NCBI RefSeq assembly: GCF_000155595.1
Contig: NZ_DS989905.1
Span: forward strand, 633,040 to 697,039
From: Synechococcus sp. PCC 7335
Lineage (GTDB): Bacteria; Cyanobacteriota; Cyanobacteriia; Phormidesmidales; Phormidesmidaceae
Direction: 5' to 3'
DNA: 64,000 bases
This document shows, in pieces, positions 27,919 through 36,822 of this stretch (position 1 is its first letter; every line of letters starts with the position of its first letter). Position numbers and translations under genes: made by a program. Under the pieces are notes generated by a model. The model was not told the DNA's origin and made no database searches. It saw only the letters and a program-made list of their open reading frames with translations.

Positions 27919-27942
27919 AAGCTCGGAATCACTGCCGAGCTT
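27919..27942 (-). promoter_or_regulatory. 8-bp hairpin in the leader of the DUF4407 gene
   Basis: AAGCTCGG and CCGAGCTT form a perfect stem around an eight-base loop, 35 bases upstream of the chosen ATG. It has no following T tract, so it is more likely an operator or leader structure than a terminator. Function is inferred from position only. Confidence 0.35.
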
Positions 27943-28396
27943 TAACGATGACCTTCGATAGAAGTTACAGTACCGGTTATTAGATTAATGAGATAGAGAC
28001 AAAGAATACGCACAAACCACGCATAGGTTGTCAAATTAATAGTCAATCAACCAAAAAGTCTACAACCAATACATAACAAGGCATTAAAGATTTTAAAAGC
28101 ATATCTAATAACGAAAATAAGTTCAACGAAGACGAAAATATCAGCATATTTAATTCAAGTCTGACCTATTACTAGCTAACCTTTCTTACTAAGGATGTCT
28201 ATTAGGCGACAGTGACATAGGCGGGTTCTAAACCAAGGTTGTCGTGTTCGGATAGAACGGAGTGAGACTGACTAGCACCAGCAACCTAGCAGAGCGACTT
28301 ACCGAAAAGCAAAGAAAAAGGCACAGGTAGATCTCATGCGAAAGAGAGCTATGTCCTGTGCCCAAAGCCATTCACTTATACCAGAAGAGAGCTTAT
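27943..28396. other. AT-rich intergenic region
   Basis: No gene is seen. The left half (to about 28170) is AT-rich and probably contains the promoter of the minus-strand cassette. The right half contains what seems to be the non-coding end of a decayed IS21 element. Confidence 0.4.
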
Positions 28397-28850
28397 ATGA
28401 ACGCGAGAAAGCTGGGTCAGCCCCAGTCGGCATCGTCGACGATAGCCGAGATATCAGAGCGAACGGGGCAACGGATTGATGCGGATCGTCATGGCAGCGC
28501 CCCAACGTCGAGACCCCTTAGCAGAAGTGTGGGCTAGCGAGCTAGAGCCAATGCTGCGCCGGGAGCCGAGACTAAAACCAACCACGTTGTTCGAGTATCT
28601 AGAAGAACAATATCCAGGGAAGTATCCACGGGTGCTGCGGACGTTGCAGCGCCGAGTGCGCGAGTGGAAAGCGCTGCACGGGCCAGAGCCAGAAGTGATG
28701 TTCATGTTGCGTCATGAACCAGGTGTGATGGGGCTGTCGGACTTCACCAAACTGAAGGGGATGGAGATCACGATTAACGGCGAGCCGTTTGAGCATCTGA
28801 TCTATCACTATCGCTTGGCCTACAGCGACTGTCTTGGTAGGCATTCCCTA
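28397..28850 (+). pseudogene. istA: IS21-family IstA transposase, 5' fragment
   Basis: ATG 28397 follows AGAAGAGAG and opens MNARKLGQPQSASSTIAEI, followed by SERTGQRIDADR, the helix-turn-helix of IS21 IstA. A frameshift near 28490-28505 moves the similarity into another frame: QRRDPLAEVWASELEPML...KPTTLFEYLEEQYPGKYPRVLRTLQRRVREWKALHGPEPEVMF. The usual HEPGVMGLSDFT...GEPFEHLIYHYRLAYS segment follows. Similarity stops near 28840. The catalytic domain and the istB partner are missing. Confidence 0.8.
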
Positions 28851-28869
28851 GCGCCGCAAAGCGACGCGG

Positions 28870-28893
28870 GGACCTACCGCTAGCAGTAGGTCC
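28870..28893. other. Hairpin GGACCTAC-8-GTAGGTCC
   Basis: A perfect 8-bp stem with an eight-base loop lies at the junction between the IS21 fragment and the IS6-type element. It could be a terminator-like structure or the scar of a lost element. Confidence 0.35.
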
Positions 28894-28934
28894 AAGTCAT
28901 TCAAGGCAGCGAGTAGTTACTCAGGACGGAAAAG

Positions 28935-29766
28935 GGTTCTGTTGCAAAAAGACACTTAGAAGAGAAAATCTCTACCACTCTCCTACCGATTATGCAACGA
29001 GCCCAAAAATTTGGTTGATGAATGAGATCTGGCCTATGACATCTCCTTGGTCGGCACCTTTGATCTGCCCCTTGCGAATCATGTTCATGGCTTCATATCC
29101 TTTAAGCGTGCGTCTGGCGGTGTTGAATGAGCCGAATCCTAGGCCTGGTCTAGTGCGGCGTTTTAGAAATCGGTGGTCTTGCTCGACTATGTTGTTCAAG
29201 TATTTTCTCTACCGAATGTTTGTTGCTTTCGGTAGGGACTGGTCTGTCTTCAATGCCTCAATCGCAGGCGGATAGGCCGCATTCTTATCGACGGTTATGA
29301 CTCTCGGTGCAATCGTATGCGAGGCATGAAGCACCTTTTTGAAAAAGCGTTTAGCTGCTTTGGCATCCCGTTTGGCACTGAGCATGAAGTCCAACGTATT
29401 GCCCTCAGAATCGACCGCTCGATAGAGATACTTCCACTTTCCTCGGACTTTTACGTATGTCTCGTCAGTCCTCCACGAGTCATTGGTAGGCTTGAGATAG
29501 CGGCGACAGCGCTTGTCTAGTTCTGGGCTATAGGCCTGCACCCAGCGGTAGATTGTCGTATGGTCAACGTTGACGCCCCGTTCGAGCATCATTTCTTCTA
29601 TGTCCCGGTAGCTGAGGCTATAGCGCAGATACCAACGCACCGTCAGCAAGATAATGCCTGATTGGAAGTGACGCCATTTGAACGGTTTTGAGGAAGGCAT
29701 AGCAAGGGTGCGAACTGGGCATCTCAGAATACCAATAAAGGGCTACGCAATTTTTGCAACACAGCC
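28935..29766 (-). mobile_element. IS6-type element, copy A (832 bp)
   Basis: The ends are GGTTCTGTTGCAAAAA (28935-28950) and, on the minus strand, GGCTGTGTTGCAAAAA (29751-29766). These resemble the GGnnCTGTTGCAAA ends of the IS6/IS26 family. The single transposase gene is on the minus strand and carries a premature stop. It has landed in or next to a second related element (copy B), leaving copy B truncated. Confidence 0.8.
28990..29700 (-). pseudogene. IS6-family transposase with an in-frame stop (copy A)
   Basis: Residues 1-163 run MPSSKPFKWRHFQSGIIL to LPKATNIR. They include TDETYVKVRGKWKYLYRAVD (first Asp) and VITVDKNAAYP (second Asp). The codon after NIR is TAG (29209-29211), where a Gln or Arg codon is expected. 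The same frame continues RKYLNNIVEQDHRFLKRRTRPGLGF (catalytic Glu) to the normal end at 28990. It is therefore a point nonsense mutation rather than a frameshift, and the element cannot move by itself without stop readthrough. Confidence 0.85.
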
Positions 29767-29811
29767 AACGCAGACGACTTTGGGGCAGATGGGGGTATTG
29801 AGAATGGTTCA

Positions 29812-30331
29812 TCTCGACTATATTATTCATGTACTTTATTTGCCTAGTTTTCGTCGCTTTAGGCAAAGATTTCTCTTTCTTTAAGGCTTTGATGGCAGGC
29901 GGATAGGCCGCATTCTTATCGACGGTGATCACTCTCGGTGCAATTGTGTGCGAGGCATGGAGCACCTTTTTGAAAAAGCGTTTGGCCGCTTTGGCATCCC
30001 GTTTGGCACTGAGCATGAAGTCCAGCGTATTACCCTCGGAATCGACGGCTCGATAGAGATACTTCCACTTTCCTCGGACTTTTACGTATGTCTCATCAGT
30101 CCGCCATGAGTCATTGGTAGGCTTGAGATAGCGGCGACAGCGCTTGTCTAACTCTGGACTATAAGCCTGCACCCAGCGGTAGATCGTCGTATGGTCAACG
30201 TTGACGCCCCGTTCGAGCATCATTTCTTCTATGTCCCGGTAGCTGAGGCCGTAGCGTAGATACCAGCGTACATTCAGCAAGATGATGCCTGATTGGAAGT
30301 GACGCCACTTAAATGGGTTAGAGGGGAGCAT
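29812..30331 (-). pseudogene. IS6-family transposase, C-terminally truncated (copy B)
   Basis: It carries the TDETYVKVRGKWKYLYR and VDKNAAYPPAIKALKKEKSLPKATKTRQIKYMNNIVE segments but lacks the DHR(F)xKRR segment with the catalytic Glu. The frame remains open into copy A and beyond, giving a meaningless tail. Residue differences from copy A (for example TVRWYLRYS versus NVRWYLRYG) show that these are two diverged relatives, not a fresh duplication. Confidence 0.8.
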
Positions 30332-30398
30332 TGCGCGGTTGTGATCAGGACATCTCAGCATACCAAGGCAGGACTACCCAGGTTTTTGCAACACAACC
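29812..30398 (-). mobile_element. IS6-type element, copy B, truncated
   Basis: The outer end GGTTGTGTTGCAAAAA (30383-30398, minus strand) is intact. The transposase starts near 30331 (MLPSNPFKWRHFQSG) and closely matches copy A through IVE. The reading frame then runs on into unrelated sequence from the end of copy A. About 45 bases of unassigned sequence lie between the two copies. On the other side copy B abuts, and truncates, the group II intron remnant. Confidence 0.8.
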
Positions 30399-31293
30399 CA
30401 AGAGACATCTCTTGTAACCAGGCTTCCACTGCTGCTTTACACCGCAAGACAACATCTAGTGACTTGTGGAGAATGACGAAATCATCAGCATAGACACAGA
30501 CACACAGCTCTCGCTGTAGGTACTGACGCTGACGAATACATCCTCTAGCTGCTGCCTCCAAACCGTGAAGGGCAACCAGCGCCAGTAATGGCGACAAGGT
30601 TCCGCCTTGCGGCACTCCCTCAGTGGTTGGAAATAGCTGCCCGTCTAGAACCACTCCCGACTTCAGCCAAGCCTTGATTTGCCTGCGTAAGCTCGGGAAC
30701 GTCTTCAGTTTGTTCAATAGGGCGGCCTGGTTGATTTTGTCGAAGCATTTCGAGATGTCAGCATCTAAGACATACTTTGGCTGGAAGTTGATCCCATTAA
30801 AGATGGCTTGGATAGCATCGTGAGCGCTTCTTCCCGTTCGGAATCCGTAGGTGTTGGTTTCTAAAACCGCTTCCCATTCGGCTTCCAACGCTAGTTTCAC
30901 TAGCAGTTGTCTTGCTCTTTCAATCATGCACGGGATGCCTAACGGTCGTTCTTCCGTCGTGCCGGGCTTTGGTATCATCACCCGCCGCGTCGGCTTAGAT
31001 TTATCCGTTAGATACAGGTCATTCACCAGGTCAAGCCGTTGTTGTGGTTGCAGGGATTTCACCCCGTCCACACCTGCTGTTTTCTTGCCGGTGTTGTCCT
31101 GTGTTACCCGCCTGACTGCTAAGAGCTTGGCAGAACGGGACTTCATCAATAGCTTCTGAAGTCTGTGAACCTGCTTGGTATCACCACGACGTTTGGCTTT
31201 GAAGATTCTGGTTTGGAGTCGGTAGACCATTTTCTCGACTGCTTTCCAGTCGATGGCTGCCCATTCATCACTACCCATTGCTGAGTGTGTCAT
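30397..31293 (-). pseudogene. Group II intron reverse transcriptase, truncated
   Basis: The fragment begins MTHSAMGSDEWAAIDWKAVEK and holds VTQDNTGKKTAGVDG, KPTRRVMIPKPG, EGVPQGGTLSPLLALVALHGLE and the active site CVYADDFVILHK. It then stops within the next helix (AAVEAWLQEMSLG), where IS6 sequence takes over. The palm is present but the thumb and maturase domains are missing. This RT belongs to a different lineage from the one at 10091-11857. Confidence 0.85.
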
Positions 31294-31973
31294 TGTCTTT
31301 ACTCCGACTGAAGGCTCTTCATTCCGTACTATCGGGTCTACGTCTGCATATCCTGGGCATTACCCCAGGCGTTGGCTTCTTAGACCATCCTGCCTGCCAA
31401 TCCTTTCGGCTTAGTACCTGCTCCAGATATTCGACCCTCTGGAGTGAAAATTGGTCAGGTTACTTCGTTCCTGATGTCCTTTGGTTGTGGGTTTAGAGTT
31501 GTACTATCCACCGGGTTCGATTTGGGTATAAAACCTACTCTTGTGGGATGAGAAGGCTCTCGAAATCAGTAACTTTTGTTTCCAGTGTTTGTGAATTTCA
31601 GGCACTGCCTTCCGTTCACGTCAGCCTTTTTCACTGGTTAAAAATAACGATGGTTCTGACATACATTCAGGCTCATTGAGCTTTACTCATGCACACTTGC
31701 TAGCCGGGTTTCCAGAGTAGGCTTCCAGATACCGACATTTAGCCCCGCTTCATCCCATTGGCGCTAAACCGCTTGGCATGGGGGCTATGCTGTCACGCCT
31801 TATACCGGGCGGGTAGGACTAGCTCTCTGGGCTTGGTCAGAGGCGTCACCTACAAAGACATCAAGTTATCATCTGAGAGAGATTAAAAGTGCGAACTCTA
31901 CCTAGAATAGGTTATCTCTCAGAAGCCCTGTCTTATTAGCTTTTCAGCCTTTCGTACAGGAACGAATCGCACC
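30399..31973 (-). mobile_element. Group II intron, 5' part only
   Basis: On the minus strand the intron starts GTGCGATTCGTTCCTG at 31973, the canonical GTGCG end. It is followed by about 680 bases of RNA domains and the first part of an RT gene. It is cut off by IS6 copy B at 30398, so domains V-VI and the rest of the maturase are gone. It lies 25 bases after the stop of the WD40 STAND gene. A candidate CCCACA near 31540 could pair with the last exon bases TGTGGG, which supports the 5' boundary. Confidence 0.75.
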
Positions 31974-31997
31974 CCACACCTTTTTCGGTCTCCATAC

Positions 31998-34900
31998 TTA
32001 TTTTGATGAGTTGCCTCCTATTGCTCCCAACGATATCATTGAGAATCTCTGCTCCTCTGTTAGCCCTTGAATCCCCGTTATGTTTGTCCCTTCGTAGGGG
32101 CGAGGTGACTGAAACAAGTTTAACTGTGTGCCTGTTTGGGTATTCCAGATGCGAATAGTTCCATCATGGCTCCCACTGACAAGATATAAGCTATCCGAGC
32201 TAAAGTGAATAGACCGAACACCACTAGTATGGCCTCGGAGTATACGTGTGTATTTGCCTTTTTGAAAGTTCCACAGTCGGACTGTCGCATCTGCACTGCC
32301 GCTAGCAAGCAACTGGCCATCAGGACTAAAAGCTACTGGCCATACCCAGTTAGTATGTCCTTCAAAAACTTGTACGCATTGATTCGTGCGCAAATTCCAT
32401 AGGCGAACAGTATTGTCTGCACTGCCACTAGCAAGGAATTGACCGTCTGGGCTGAAAGCTACTGACCAAACTCCGTTGGTATGGCCTTCAAAGGTATGAA
32501 TACATTGGAGCTTACTGACATCCCACAGTCGAATTGTTCCATCATTACTAGCACTGGCTAAGCAATTTCCGTCAGGACTAAAAACTGCTGAGCGCACCCA
32601 ACTAGTATGGCCTTCGAAGACATGAATACATTCTCGATTGTGAAGATGCCACAAACGAACTGTTGCATCTTCACTACTACTAGCTAAATAATGGCTACTA
32701 GGGTCAAAAGCCACTGAGCGCACCCAGTTAGTATGGCCCTCAAAAGTAAAAACACATTCTTTATTAGAAATATTCCAAAGCCTGATAGTAGTATCTGCAC
32801 TGCCTGTAGCAAGGAACTTTCCATCTGAGCTAAACGCCACTGACCAAACCCATTTAGTATGCCCCTCAAAGAGATGAACACACTGGCATCGCTGAATATC
32901 CCACAATCGAACTAAGTTAGTTTCTTCACTACCACTAGCAACCAACATAGAGTCAGGACTGAAAGTCACGGATAAAACTCCGTTGGTATATCCCTCAAAC
33001 ACATGAACACACTTACCACTATGGGTTTCCCATAAACGAATAGTGCCATCATTGCTAGCACTGACAAGGTTTCTTCCCTCAGGACTAAAGTGAACAGACT
33101 GAATCCAGCTATTATGGCCCTCAAGAACCTGCTCACACTGTTGTCTCTGCACATCCCATAATCGAACTGTTGTATCTGCACTACCAGTAGCCATAAATCT
33201 CCCATCAGGACTAAATGCCACCGCCCAGATCCAATTTCTATGTCCTTCAAAAGTATGAGCACATTCTTGTCTCTCAATATCCCACAAACGAATTAGATAG
33301 TTTTCACTGCCAGCTATGAACTTTCCATCAGGACTAAATGCCACCGCCCAGAAACAATTTTTCTCACCTGTAAATTTATAGAGACATAAGCGCTCCTCAA
33401 CGTTCCACACTCGAACGGAGCAGTCTTCGCTCCCACTAGCAAGTAACTTAGAATCATGACTAAATGCTACCGTTCGCACTCCATCCATATGCCCTTCAAA
33501 AACATGAATACATGTTTTATTTTTGACATCCCATAGCCGAACAGTAGAGTCCCCACTACCACTAGCAAGTAATTGCCCATTTGGGCTGAATGCAACTGTT
33601 CGCACTCCATCCATATGCCCTTCAAAAACATGAATACATGTTTTATTTTTGACATCCCATAGCCGAACAGTAGAGTCCCCACTACTACTAGCAAGTAATT
33701 GCCCATTTGGACTAAATGCGACAGAGCGAATCCAATTAGCATGCCCTTTGAATGTTGCTAACTGTTGGCGATTTTCGACACTCCACAGTTGTACGTTTCC
33801 AATAGCATCACCTGTTGCCAGAAAATTCCTATTCGGGCTCCACGCTACTGTATATAAGCTATGAAAAGTATGTGTCAGAGAAGATTGAATAAGAGAAGTA
33901 TATGCTAGATTTTGATTGCGAAGTGATACACCTGTCAAATGTATTTGTCTCAGGGTAAGCTCTGAGAAATCAAAAGACTTCTCCTGTAATTTTGAATGAG
34001 TCACTAGATTAAGCAAGTTGCCTGAAATATAGCCTGCTTTCCATTCGATATGTTGACGAACATTTTGCAAAGCATTAATAATCACTCTATGCGAATTTTC
34101 AATGCTATTAGCCACAGGTCGCAAGATCAAGCGTATCTGTGTTTCTCTAACGTAATCCTTAGCCGAGGCTTTAATCAATGAATGATTATGAAGTCGATTA
34201 AATTCACACTCTCTCAGCTCATGTATACTTTGCTGCACTAATTTTTCTGTTATATACTCCATAACTACGTTTTGCAAAGTAAAACGTAACGAATTCACTT
34301 CAATTAGTGAACGCTTTGACAAAGTAGAAAGTGCAACACGTAGCTTATGCTTGGAAATAGATGGCAGCAAATCTTTCATTAATTCATCAATAGAAACTGG
34401 TTCTCTATTAATTGCTAGCCAATACATAGTTAATTGTTCTAAGTGAGTTAAGCGGTTGACTTGTCCACTAAGGAGCGTTTGAACATTTTCTAGAACAGTA
34501 ACTTGCTCTTGCAGGAAATCAGAGATATCTCCAAAAAACAACTCTTTAATGTCTGTAGACACTAAGCTTAGTATCTGAGGGTTCCCTCCACTACGAGCAA
34601 TAAGTGTGTCTGCCTGTTGATTAGAATCTTCGAAGGTCAGCCCCTTAGCTTTCAAGATTTGCAAAGAAGCCTCATACTTTAGGCCTTTGACGGGCCAATG
34701 ACGCACTGGGAATTTTGGGCCTTCTAATTGAGATAATCCAAGAATATGTTCTCTACTAGTTAATATAAGACAGCTATTGTGTTCCGACTTTCCTATAAGT
34801 TTAAGGAATTTTCCATATTCATCATAACCTTGACGAAATTCCCCAACAATTTCTGCTTGTAGAATTGCCTCTAAGTTATCTAAGATTATTAAGCAACGGT

Positions 34901-35543
34901 GCTCTCGTAAGTATTTCAACATGCAGTTGATTCTCTCTCCCAAACGAGTTGGAAGGTTCGTCTCTATTTCATCCTGATTTGATAAGAATTGAATCAGATG
35001 AATCAGTATTTCGCTTAATGGTGGGGCTTCTCGTAAACTTCGCCAAATTATATATTCAAAATTATGTTGAAGATGATCAGAAAGCTTTGCGGCTAGCATC
35101 GTTTTCCCTATCCCTCCTATGCCTAGTAGGGTAATGATGCGAGTCTTCTCTCCTTTGACCCAATGCGTTAATAGGCTAATTTCTTGCTCACGACCTACGA
35201 AAAAGCTAGTATTTGGTTTCTCGCCCCAATCAGTCTTAGGAGCGTAGACCTGCACTCGTTCAGAAGCATTAGTTGGCTTAACGTAATCACTTTCTTCCAA
35301 AGTGATATCAAATGCTCCAAAGAATTTGTTTAAAGTACCCTTATCTACAGTTTTTTCTGCAGCTAAGACCTTAGCAACAGTGTCTTTGCTAAGGCCAGTC
35401 CGATCAGTTAGGTTTTCTAGAGTAAATCGTATTTTATACGGATGAGTCTTCTCTAGCTCGTCTTGCATAGCCCGTTCTAAGCGAGCTTTTCCAACCGGAG
35501 TTAACACTACACCTCGCCGGCGAGTCGATACTTCCTTAGTCAT
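31998..35543 (-). CDS. STAND NTPase: helix-turn-helix, NB-ARC, 14 WD40 repeats
   Basis: This is a 1181-residue switch protein. Residues about 15-95 form a helix-turn-helix-like domain (LENLTDRTGLSKDTVAKVLAAEKTV). The NB-ARC domain follows, with Walker A GIGGIGKT at about 141-148, Walker B CLIILDN at about 217-223 and sensor LILTSRE at about 259. A helical arm extends to about residue 575. Fourteen WD40 repeats fill the rest, enough for two seven-bladed propellers. Such proteins sense a ligand with the WD40 part and are activated by ATP exchange; several bacterial STAND proteins act in phage defence, but the role here is unknown. Repeats 2 and 3 are a near-perfect DNA duplication. ATG 35543 is preceded by a weak AGAGAATATG. 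A group II intron remnant sits just after the stop codon. Confidence 0.88.
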   Translation of the reverse strand: MTKEVSTRRRGVVLTPVGKARLERAMQDELEKTHPYKIRFTLENLTDRTGLSKDTVAKVLAAEKTVDKGTLNKFFGAFDITLEESDYVKPTNASERVQVYAPKTDWGEKPNTSFFVGREQEISLLTHWVKGEKTRIITLLGIGGIGKTMLAAKLSDHLQHNFEYIIWRSLREAPPLSEILIHLIQFLSNQDEIETNLPTRLGERINCMLKYLREHRCLIILDNLEAILQAEIVGEFRQGYDEYGKFLKLIGKSEHNSCLILTSREHILGLSQLEGPKFPVRHWPVKGLKYEASLQILKAKGLTFEDSNQQADTLIARSGGNPQILSLVSTDIKELFFGDISDFLQEQVTVLENVQTLLSGQVNRLTHLEQLTMYWLAINREPVSIDELMKDLLPSISKHKLRVALSTLSKRSLIEVNSLRFTLQNVVMEYITEKLVQQSIHELRECEFNRLHNHSLIKASAKDYVRETQIRLILRPVANSIENSHRVIINALQNVRQHIEWKAGYISGNLLNLVTHSKLQEKSFDFSELTLRQIHLTGVSLRNQNLAYTSLIQSSLTHTFHSLYTVAWSPNRNFLATGDAIGNVQLWSVENRQQLATFKGHANWIRSVAFSPNGQLLASSSGDSTVRLWDVKNKTCIHVFEGHMDGVRTVAFSPNGQLLASGSGDSTVRLWDVKNKTCIHVFEGHMDGVRTVAFSHDSKLLASGSEDCSVRVWNVEERLCLYKFTGEKNCFWAVAFSPDGKFIAGSENYLIRLWDIERQECAHTFEGHRNWIWAVAFSPDGRFMATGSADTTVRLWDVQRQQCEQVLEGHNSWIQSVHFSPEGRNLVSASNDGTIRLWETHSGKCVHVFEGYTNGVLSVTFSPDSMLVASGSEETNLVRLWDIQRCQCVHLFEGHTKWVWSVAFSSDGKFLATGSADTTIRLWNISNKECVFTFEGHTNWVRSVAFDPSSHYLASSSEDATVRLWHLHNRECIHVFEGHTSWVRSAVFSPDGNCLASASNDGTIRLWDVSKLQCIHTFEGHTNGVWSVAFSPDGQFLASGSADNTVRLWNLRTNQCVQVFEGHTNWVWPVAFSPDGQLLASGSADATVRLWNFQKGKYTRILRGHTSGVRSIHFSSDSLYLVSGSHDGTIRIWNTQTGTQLNLFQSPRPYEGTNITGIQGLTEEQRFSMISLGAIGGNSSK
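33472..33723 (-). repeat. Two near-identical 126-bp units inside the WD40 array
   Basis: Units 33472-33597 and 33598-33723 differ at only a handful of positions, while other WD40 repeats of this gene differ at most third positions. Each unit codes one blade (SGDSTVRLWDVKNKTCIHVFEGH). This is a recent in-frame duplication of a whole blade. Confidence 0.9.
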
Positions 35544-36076
35544 ATTCTCTATTCAAATCGCAGATTTAACTTAGACAACACCAAGGACAGAGGTTGGACG
35601 GCCTAAGTTAAGGGGGACACTTCCTATTTTAAGCAAACTTTCTTAAATATCAAGGCGCATCCTAATTGCTTCTATCCTTCTTGTAGAGAGGAGTTGAGCG
35701 ATATCACAGGTTTTTCCTTAACTTAGTATTGTAAACTCGTCATTTTTGGTTGAGGAATAAATTTCTTTACCTCACAATAGTCAGCAATACCCCTTTCACA
35801 AGAAATCACATAATGAACCAATGTAAGTATCCCTCAGAGCCTCCATTCTGTTCCCACGTTATCAGGGATAGAAATCACTCACAATAATGTACACAACCAA
35901 ATAGGAGTTCACTTGTCTTACTAAACACATCGAACAAGCCTTATATTCGTAAGCTTTGAACAGAGTGATATTTACTCATTCATGAGCATCCTAGATGTTT
36001 GTTCGTAAGGTCATGAAGCCTTAAGCCGTGAGCTCATAATAGCGAGATGTCTCTTTATACAGGAGAAGTTTAGTCA
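35544..36076. other. Divergent intergenic region
   Basis: 533 bases without a gene lie between the divergent STAND gene and a small membrane-protein gene. The stretch is moderately AT-rich and should hold both promoters. I could not single out a confident element. Confidence 0.4.
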
Positions 36077-36316
36077 ATGAAAGAACACATAGAAAAGGCG
36101 ATCATTCGGTACACTGTACAGAATTTCATGTCGCTACGAACTATCCTTATCGTCATACCATCGATTGCTCTTAGTCTTAGCATAATAGGCTTAGCAATCA
36201 TACATAACGGTGGAGTATTAGATATTCAACTCGGCCCAAACAAGCGACTTCGATTAGAAGGAGTCAACCAAACTCCAGATAACCCGAATCCATCTGAGGT
36301 TGACGGATTAGAGTAG
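36077..36316 (+). CDS. Small single-pass membrane protein, unknown
   Basis: This 79-residue protein follows a good ribosome-binding site (CAGGAGAAG) eight to ten bases before ATG 36077. An N-terminal amphipathic stretch of 20 residues precedes one hydrophobic segment, ILIVIPSIALSLSIIGLAII (about residues 23-42). A polar tail rich in Asn and Pro follows. No family is recognised. It stands alone, divergent from the STAND gene. The layout is that of a short membrane-anchored peptide; toxin-like or regulatory roles are possible but not indicated by any motif. Confidence 0.6.
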   Translation: MKEHIEKAIIRYTVQNFMSLRTILIVIPSIALSLSIIGLAIIHNGGVLDIQLGPNKRLRLEGVNQTPDNPNPSEVDGLE

Positions 36317-36822
36317 TCATTAATCGACGACATGATCACTACATCTACTGACCAGTGGGTTCTTATCGTATTCGAAGAAGCAACCTTCACAGAGAATTAT
36401 CCCCAGAAAGCTTCTATATACTGAGGTGTTGCTTTAAACAGGTCTAATATATGACTGCCTGAGTTGTTTTCTCAATAACGAAAGAATAGAGCCATACCAA
36501 TCATGGTTCTATTACACAGTCTCAGATTTACTTTCCAACTTTTTCAGAAAGAACCAATAACGTTATCAGTAGCTATGATGATCTAGAACAACTTATGTAA
36601 GCAAAGAGAAAAATAGGAGATCTTTATCCGCCTATAACACTGGTTTAAGCTGACACGAAGCTGATGATTTACAAATAGAGTACAATCAGAAGAAGTACAG
36701 ATTATCTAGTTTTCCACTACAGCTCATGATTAAACAGCTTCCTAAGGAAAGAGTCTTTTACTAGCAGATACCAAGTTTAGAATAAAACGTACTTCAGTTT
36801 TTAGCGTTGATGGGTTTTAGTT
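36317..36822. other. Intergenic region without recognised gene
   Basis: 506 AT-rich bases hold no convincing frame on either strand. An A-rich block near 36600 and the 60 bases before 36823 are the likely promoter area for the downstream kinase-like gene. Confidence 0.4.

Noticed and set aside
32120-33277. Several minus- and plus-strand frames of 65-103 codons inside the WD40 gene
   Set aside because: Shadows of the WD40 repeats in other frames.
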